A DNA stretch of 64,000 nt. Source: Akebia trifoliata. Its lineage: Eukaryota > Streptophyta > Magnoliopsida > Ranunculales > Lardizabalaceae. Positions 58,901-64,000 of the stretch are shown here, in pieces. The DNA lies in assembly GCA_017979445.1 (NCBI GenBank), contig JADQWC010000228.1:186001-250000 (forward strand), given 5' to 3'. Every line of letters begins with the position of its first letter. Within the stretch, counting starts at the first letter, position 1. Position numbers and translations under genes: made by a program. The notes under the pieces are model-generated. The model saw nothing but the letters and a program-made list of their open reading frames with translations. It was not told the origin of the DNA and searched no databases.

Positions 58901-60382
58901 TGGATTTAGACGAGATTTCAACGATTGGGAAGTGGATTCGCTGGCTAGTTTCTTCTTGGCAATAGATTTGGTAGTGATCTCTTTCCTTGAGGAGGATTCT
59001 CACATTTGGGACCTAGGTAAAAATGGGATATTTTCTGTCAAATCGTTCTACAATTGGTTGATTGGTTCACATGCTCAGTCTTTCTCCTTGGTGGAGGTGT
59101 GGAGCCCTAAGGACCTTTCTAAAGTTACCTTCTTCATTTGGGTAGCTTCATTGGGGAAAATAGTGACCTTGGATAATGTTATGACAAGAGGGATCATTTC
59201 GGTTAATTTTTGCGGCTTATGTAAGGAGGATGGCGAGTGGATCATATCCTTCTTCATTGCAAGTTGGCCTAAATGATTTGGGTCTTATTTCTTGGGGCTC
59301 TTTGGCTGGCTTGGTGTGCTCCAAGGATGTTTCGAGAGTTTGTAGATGGATAACTAGCTATCGGTGTGGGATTCTCTGACTTTTAAAAGGAGATTTTGGT
59401 TTATTACTCCATTTGCGATTTGTTAGGAGATTTGGAAGGAGACGAAAGTTTATGGAATCATCTTCTCGATCCGCCTTTAGAGTAAGGTCCTTAAGGAATC
59501 TAAGGGGGTCTACTTTGAAGATTTTGTAACAAAGTGGAATTGGGTATGTAGTTTAGAAGAGTAACTCTGGTTTTGGTGCCTTCTTTTTTTTGCTTTTGTA
59601 ACTATTTATGTGGTCATCTCGACCGTACTTTTTAATAACGATCTTTCTCTTATAAAAAAATTAAAATTCTAAATTACATTTTCTATGTGTTATACATAAA
59701 CTAGGGTTTGCTCTTGCTGTAGGCACGAGTATCCTCTTTGGGGTTAAGGGGGTAAAAGAGGAAACACATTAAAGTTGGAGGTTCATTATTGGAAAAGGGG
59801 GGAAGGAGAGAAAAGACAATAAAGTTGGAGGGGTGTTTTGGAAAGGGGAAGTAAAGGAAATAAAATAAAGTTGGAAGGGTATTCTTGGAGAGGAAGAGAA
59901 GAGGAATAACAAAAAAGTCAAAAATTGTCCTCGAGATTCATAGGTAGACTAAATCCCAACCCTTGTTTATGTGGGGGATAAAGGGAGTGGGGTCCATCGT
60001 TATGTTTTATTATATAGATTTAAACATAAAGTATAAAATATATTTGATGAAAATGGACATGTGCCGATGATGTTTCTGTTTGGTCTTTGTGGAATGGAAA
60101 TATTTTTTTGTATATTTTGTAGAAACATGTTGTATTTAATACCGTGATGGAAAGTGAAGAGATAGACGGCAAATTTGAAGTAATTTAACAGTTCGTGTGG
60201 TTTAGTAACACACATCTACTAGTAGGTCCTTTGGTGGAATATTTGTCAAACTAATATGTTCTATCTCCATGTTATCAGTGGATCAAAGTAGAAGATGGGG
60301 CTACTTTTGAAACTCCTTCAACAACTATGTTTTTGCAGCATGTAGAGTTTGAGCAAGTTGAGGGGCAACAGGGGATACAAAG
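55970..60382 (+). CDS. First two exons of an organelle-targeted protein gene (partial, product unknown)
   Basis: Exon 1, 55970-56269 (100 codons), ends at TTG/GTGAG. Exon 2, 60279-60382, begins after TTATCAG and ends AG/GTAATG. Both junctions are in phase 0, so the join reads ...TIQGL-WIKVEDGATFETP..TTMFLQHVEFEQVEGQQG. Exon 1 has a long Ser/Phe/Arg-rich, acid-poor N-terminus (ANMLRVLQFLVSSPGF, then PFQKRWKPFSNNG), as in plastid or mitochondrial transit peptides, with a likely mature start near MSAIRSESRSDDL. I do not recognise the mature protein, and later exons are not found in the window. The 4.0-kb intron holds a hAT MITE, a LINE and a Helitron-like element. The link between exons is inferred from phase and order. 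Confidence 0.5.
56969..57146. mobile_element. Short hAT MITE, copy 2 (178 bp), perfect 8-bp target duplication
   Basis: Tips CAAGGGCAGATTTACA and (reversed) CAGGGGCAGAGCCAGG. Flanked by the exact duplication CAACCACA (56961-56968 and 57147-57154). Internal AAGAATTTTCA and GAGCTATTGTGAC blocks are shared with copy 1. It lies in the intron of the 55.97-kb gene. Confidence 0.9.
57273..57600. repeat. Diverged direct repeat, ~160-bp unit x2
   Basis: Copies at ~57280-57418 and ~57436-57598 share CAAATAAAACMTCTYTG, AGACCATRCA, GCAARCTTACCTTACTCCAAAA, CTCACAAAGAGGAAAATA and GATTCTATAA blocks. Confidence 0.75.
58435..58454. repeat. (CA)n microsatellite
   Basis: About ten CA units immediately 5' of the LINE fragment. 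Confidence 0.9.
58483..59665 (+). mobile_element. LINE (L1-type) ORF2 C-terminal fragment
   Basis: Two plus-strand reading frames (58524-58895 and 58932-59276) read MNQALIGKWLWRSGTKRNIL..RVRFWEDRWCG and FSVKSFYNWLIG..FFIWVASLGKIVTLDNVMTR..CGLCKEDGEWI, the post-reverse-transcriptase region plus zf-RVT of plant LINEs. The 3' end has CTCGACCGTACTTTTTAATA followed by TCTTATAAAAAAATTAAAA. Frameshifts and stops make it inactive; 5' truncated. It lies in the intron of the 55.97-kb gene. Confidence 0.85.
59701..60018 (-). mobile_element. Helitron-like non-autonomous element, copy 1 (318 bp)
   Basis: On the minus strand it starts TCTATATAATAAAACATAAC after a host A and ends CAAACCCTAG before a host T, the Helitron A-TC...CTRR-T rule. 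A decayed hairpin (CTCGTGC..GCAAGAG) precedes the CTAG. No target duplication, as expected. The body consists of AAAGTTGGAGGGGTATTATTGG-like units. Confidence 0.7.
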
Positions 60383-61646
60383 GTAATGAATGATTGGGTG
60401 GTTTACATGTTTTTTAAATATTGGGATATTGTTTGGGGTATCATATGTTTGATGTAATCAATTAAGAAATATTGAAGAAGGTATTGAAAGAAAAATGAAG
60501 AAACTATTTATAAAGGTGGACTATCAAGTGTATAGAAAACTTAGCAAGGAACTTCCAATTAATTGTGGACAATCCTCATTGTTGTTTTTTTGGGAATAGA
60601 CCACATTCAAAACTATGTATTTAATGACTTATGTATTACATTTCCAATAGGAATTATTTAAGATTAAGAAAGGAAGATTAAAAAAACTCTAATACAACCA
60701 CACATAGATTATAATTATATCTTATAATTTGTCTTTTGCTATGATACTATCTGGAGTGAAAGGTAGCAAAGTTGAACACGTTTGGATTGGTTCATAGGGA
60801 AAACATTAAGGAAGGTCTCTTGTCAAATGAAGAGGGTGGACTTGGCATTAGAAAAATCAAGGATTGGCACATAATCGGGGTTATTAAATTATTATTGCAA
60901 GTGGTGAAAAATAAATCTTTGTGGAGTATTCGGGTTCGAGCGAGTTATGTTGGCAATGGAGATATTTGGATGAGCCATAGTCCTTAGGATGCTTCTTGGG
61001 CATGGAGATGCTTGATTAGAGTAAGATTAATGGCTTTAAATCATATTAGAATTCTCATTGGAAATGGAAGGTTGACCTTTTTGTGGAAAGACTTTGGCTG
61101 GAGGTTTCAAAATTTGGAAGTCGAGTTATTTATCAATTTGGGAGTCATCTCAAAGCTCATCTCATTGATATTTCAAATGAGAATGTATGGGTGTTAATGT
61201 CTCCAAGTGCTATAAGTGATGTTCGATGTCATTGATACCCATCCTCCTCCTTATCCGCCTTGAGAATAAATTGGTTTGGGATTTAAATACGAGGGGAAGA
61301 TTCACTCTTAGAAGCGCTTGAAATTTGTAGCCATTTCATGGAGTAAGATAGTCTGGTGCAAAAAACAAAATTCCGAGGCATTCTTTTATGTCGTGGTTGG
61401 CCATTGGTAATAGTCTTTTGATTGTGGAAAATCTTGTAGGAAGGGTTATGCATAGCTCAAGATGTGTGTTATATTTGAATAACTCTGAGGAAAATGACGA
61501 CATAGTTTTCAGATACTCTTTCATATGTTGGTTGTGGAAAACGATGCTTGGTAAGTTTGGTATAAGAAAAAGAAGAGTAGGATTGATGCTTGATGAAGTT
61601 TTGTTTGTAAGGAAGATAAACATTCCAAATTTGTTTATTCATAATA

Positions 61647-61920
61647 TATATATAATAAAAGACAACAATGGACCCCACTCCCTTTATCCCCCTATATAAA
61701 GAGGGGTTGGGATTTAATCTCATTACGAATCTCGATGATAACTTTTACCTTTGTTGTTTTTCCTCTTATCTTTTTTTCCATGAATACCCTTCTAATTTTA
61801 TTTCCTTTCCTCTTCTACCCACTTTCCAATAATGCCCTTCCAACTTTATTGTCTTAGTTTTCTTTTTGAACCCCTTACTCCAAAGAGAATGCTCGTGCCT
61901 ACAGCACGAGCAAACTCTAA
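61647..61920 (+). mobile_element. Helitron-like element, copy 2 (274 bp)
   Basis: The 5' end TATATATAATAAAAGACAAC aligns with the TC start of copy 1. The 3' end has a perfect 8-bp hairpin, GCTCGTGC (61891-61898) / GCACGAGC (61904-61911), nine bases before a terminal CTAA (61917-61920), followed by T. This is the textbook Helitron 3' end. Confidence 0.8.
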
Positions 61921-61921
61921 T

Positions 61922-62240
61922 TATATATAATAATAATAATAATAATAACACAACGAAGGATCCCTCTCCTTTGTCTCAATCTATATTCTCCGCACAGAAC
62001 ATATCTCAAGGATTGCTTTTCCCCCTTTTTTCTTCTTTCCTTTTCCAAGGATATCCCAACTTTATTGACTTTCCTCTTTTCCCCCACTTCCAAGTAAATT
62101 CCTTCAACTTTATCCCCTTTTTTCATTAATAGCCCTTGAACTTTTTTGTCTTTCCTCTTTTCCCCCTTTTTCTACAATACCCCTTCAACTTTACTTTTCT
62201 CTTTTAACATTTTTAATCCCAAGAGGATGCCCATGTTGTA
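61922..62240 (+). mobile_element. Helitron-like element, copy 3, joined tail to tail with copy 4
   Basis: Starts directly after copy 2 with an expanded ATA repeat and an ACACAACGAAGGATCCCTC block that aligns with copy 2. The body carries CCTTCAACTTTATCCCC-type units. Its 3' tip merges with copy 4 in the palindrome GATGCCCATG..GGCATGATC (~62228-62252), so it lacks its own CTRR end. Confidence 0.55.
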
Positions 62241-62555
62241 GGCATGATCATTCTCTTTGGGGTTAAGGAGTTAAAAGAGGAAAGACAATAAAGTTGTAGG
62301 GGTATTATTGGAAAAATGGGTAGAAGGGTAAAGGCAAAAAAGTTGGAGGGGTATTATTGGAAAAGGGAGAGATAAGGAATGAAAATAAAGTTGGAGGGGT
62401 ATTATTGGAAAGGCAATAAAGTTGAAGGGATATTCTTGGAAAGGGAGGAGAATAAAGTTGAAATTGTTCCTTGAGATTTGTGGGAGATTAAATCCAAACC
62501 CCTACTTATGTGGGAGATAAACATTGGGAAGAGACTGTTGTGTTGTATTAAATAT

Positions 62556-62556
<1 letters not shown>
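62240..62556 (-). mobile_element. Helitron-like element, copy 4, inverted
   Basis: Reverse complement arrangement of copies 2 and 3: CTCTTTGGGGTTAAGGAGTT at its 3' side, AAAGTTGGAGGGGTATTATT units, and GTGGGAGATTAAATCCAAAC..TTGTATTAAATATA at the 5' side. Together with copy 3 it forms a ~630-bp inverted repeat. Confidence 0.6.
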
Positions 62557-62601
<45 letters not shown>

Positions 62602-62602
62602 G
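62556..62602. repeat. (CT)n(TA)n microsatellite
   Basis: About eleven CT units followed by about ten TA units, at the junction of Helitron copy 4 and the resumed LINE. Confidence 0.9.
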
Positions 62603-63329
62603 TAAGTTTATTTGGCTGTGCCATTTTCAGCAACTATATATCATGCGTGGCATGAAAGAAATAGAATAATTTTTGAAGATCAAAGGAATTACAGCTCTAT
62701 TATTATGGAGATGATTGTTGCAGATGTATAGGTGTTTTGATAAATCAGAATATATTGAAGATTCTGGTATTACATCCTCTGTTTTGGAAAAATGAGAGTG
62801 TGTGGGGGCAGTTGGACCTTTTAAGTCTTCTTTTTTTGGGGTTCCTCCAAGTGATGAAGAAGTTAAAATCAATACTGAAGGTTCGCTTTCTTTGGATGGA
62901 GATGGGATTGGATTCATTAGAAGAACAACCATGGATGTGCAATGAAGGATAGAATAGTGATTGAGCTTATGGCAATTACATAAGCCCTCAAATTTGCGAG
63001 GGTTCATCAAATTCATATGATCCAGAGAACATCTTCCTTTTGCAATTGTGAATCAGTCAGGAGAGAAACAAATAGAGCTGCAGATTTCTTAGCTAAGTAA
63101 GGTGCTAGGGAGCAAAACTTTGTACTTTTTATAGACCATCCATCAATTCCAAGAGAATATCTGCTATTTTAGTTGATGATCTTACTTGTAATTATTCTTG
63201 GATGTAGCTCTCCATTTGGTTTAATGCAAGGGTGGCGTCCCTTATAGCCCTAGCTTACTGATTTTGAAAAAAAAACTATGGGCAAAATTCTAATTATTGG
63301 TAGTTGGACTGCTTAGGGAACCTTCTTAG

Positions 63330-64000
63330 GTGCCTTGGAGTCAAGTTCTTGAAAGACAATATATTGTGGATTTGGAGCTCGAGGGGTATCTTTTTTATGA
63401 GTTATTTCTACTCTTAAGCTTTCTCCCTCTGGTTTGGAAAATCCCATTTCCTACTATGGTGGCATTCTTTTTGTAGTCAACTACTTTAGCCCAGATTCTT
63501 ATGGTTGATCAAATGGTATATTGAAAAATGAGGACTCTCGATGTGTGTGTTCCATGTGCATGGGTGACTGAATCTGCCTTTACTTCTAATCTAATTTCTA
63601 ATGGAGGAATTACAAGGATATTTAGACATATATAGATGACCTACTATATCCACTTCAGGAGTATATTTATGCATTTTCTCGTAATCATGGTTTAATTTCT
63701 TCTTTTCTTGAGGGAAATTTCAATTTATGTCATCAATATATATCCTGTTCACTAATTTTGTAACATTTAGGTCATCGTTTACGTATATGTTTTTTTTTTT
63801 TTTTTGGCTGTTGAGGTGTGGAGGGTCTTTTCTTATTCTTTACTTTAAAGGATCAGTTGGATCATTCCAAGAAGTGTGCTCGATCTAGTATAAGGGTGGC
63901 ATATGAATGCTTTCTCTTCTAGGGGAAGAACTTGGCAGTAAATTCTGTATTTCACAACTTACTGTTACATTCTGATTCTGGAGTGAGAGTAACTATATAT
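63330..64000 (+). mobile_element. Second decayed LINE fragment, runs off the window
   Basis: Frame-shifted remnants such as VPTMVAFF..TTLAQILMVDQMVY (63450-63520) and WIIPRSVLDLV at ~63858, in the order of the zf-RVT region (KxPTKVAFFxW..L..IL..D, then WxxPRSVxxLL). The middle (63570-63830) is interrupted by AT-rich sequence. No intact frame. Confidence 0.5.

Larger units (their letters stand above)
60760..63240 (+). mobile_element. Decayed LINE ORF2 3' part, split by Helitron-like copies
   Basis: Before the interruption: LLSNEEGGLGIRKIKDWHII, LWSIRVRASYVGNGDIW, LIGNGRLTFLWKDFGWRF (post-RT region, 60772-61200), and FRYSFICWLWKTM (zf-RVT remnant, ~61500-61560). After it: WHERNRIIFEDQRNYSSIIM (62650-62715) and an RNase H-like remnant with NTEGSLSLDGDGIGF at ~62865 and RETNRAADFLAK at ~63060. 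Many stops and frameshifts. The RNase H tail is typical of a subset of plant L1 elements. The 3' end is near 63270. Confidence 0.75.

Noticed and set aside
61866..62129. 87-codon frame rich in Asn and Phe
   Set aside because: Translation of the ATA repeat and pyrimidine-rich body of Helitron-like copy 3.

Overview
The window is nuclear DNA of a flowering plant. It is AT-rich and its genes have plant-style GT-AG introns. It carries an intact plant actin gene with a leader intron, a clade D-type PP2C gene, a P-class PPR gene, and a dense load of plant-type transposable elements (solo LTRs, LINE, SINE, hAT-like and Helitron-like elements, foldback MITEs). I cannot name the species.

Layout. 0.3-1.1 kb is a hAT-like non-autonomous element. 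1.5-15.7 kb is a nest of mobile DNA: two related TG..CA solo-LTR-like elements in opposite orientation (1531-12052, target duplication TTAAA; 12229-15672, target duplication ATTAA). The first is split by a 7.44-kb element (2424-9864) with about 143-bp terminal inverted repeats. That insert carries no transposase I can see. It holds exon pieces of several host genes: a MER3/HFM1-type meiotic helicase, a DUF538 protein, a DUF676 lipase and three unrecognised pieces. 17.9-18.3 kb is a foldback MITE with the same termini as the 7.44-kb element.

19.3-29.5 kb holds two complete convergent genes: a PP2C phosphatase on + (4 exons, 385 aa) and actin on - (4 coding exons, 377 aa, plus a 5' UTR exon and a ~2-kb leader intron containing a LINE 3' end and a SINE). 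32.6-35.0 kb is an intronless mitochondrial-type PPR gene. 43.65-44.61 kb is an intronless plant-specific gene of unknown function, followed by a diverged direct duplication of non-coding sequence (45.0-46.1 and 47.6-48.5 kb). 49.3-52.3 kb is a train of seven foldback elements set in TA microsatellites; they share an inner core but have different outer arms. 55.97-60.38 kb holds the first two exons of an organelle-targeted protein gene whose intron carries a LINE and a Helitron-like element. The right end, 60.8-64.0 kb, is decayed LINE sequence broken up by three more Helitron-like copies.

The cellular genes (actin, phosphatase, PPR, unknown acidic protein) show no common pathway; they are ordinary neighbours. 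The biologically unusual part is the mobile DNA. A gene-fragment-carrying TIR element shares its ends with small foldback elements, and those foldback elements appear to swap their outer arms while keeping one core. All coordinates and splice sites were read by eye; nothing was checked by alignment software.
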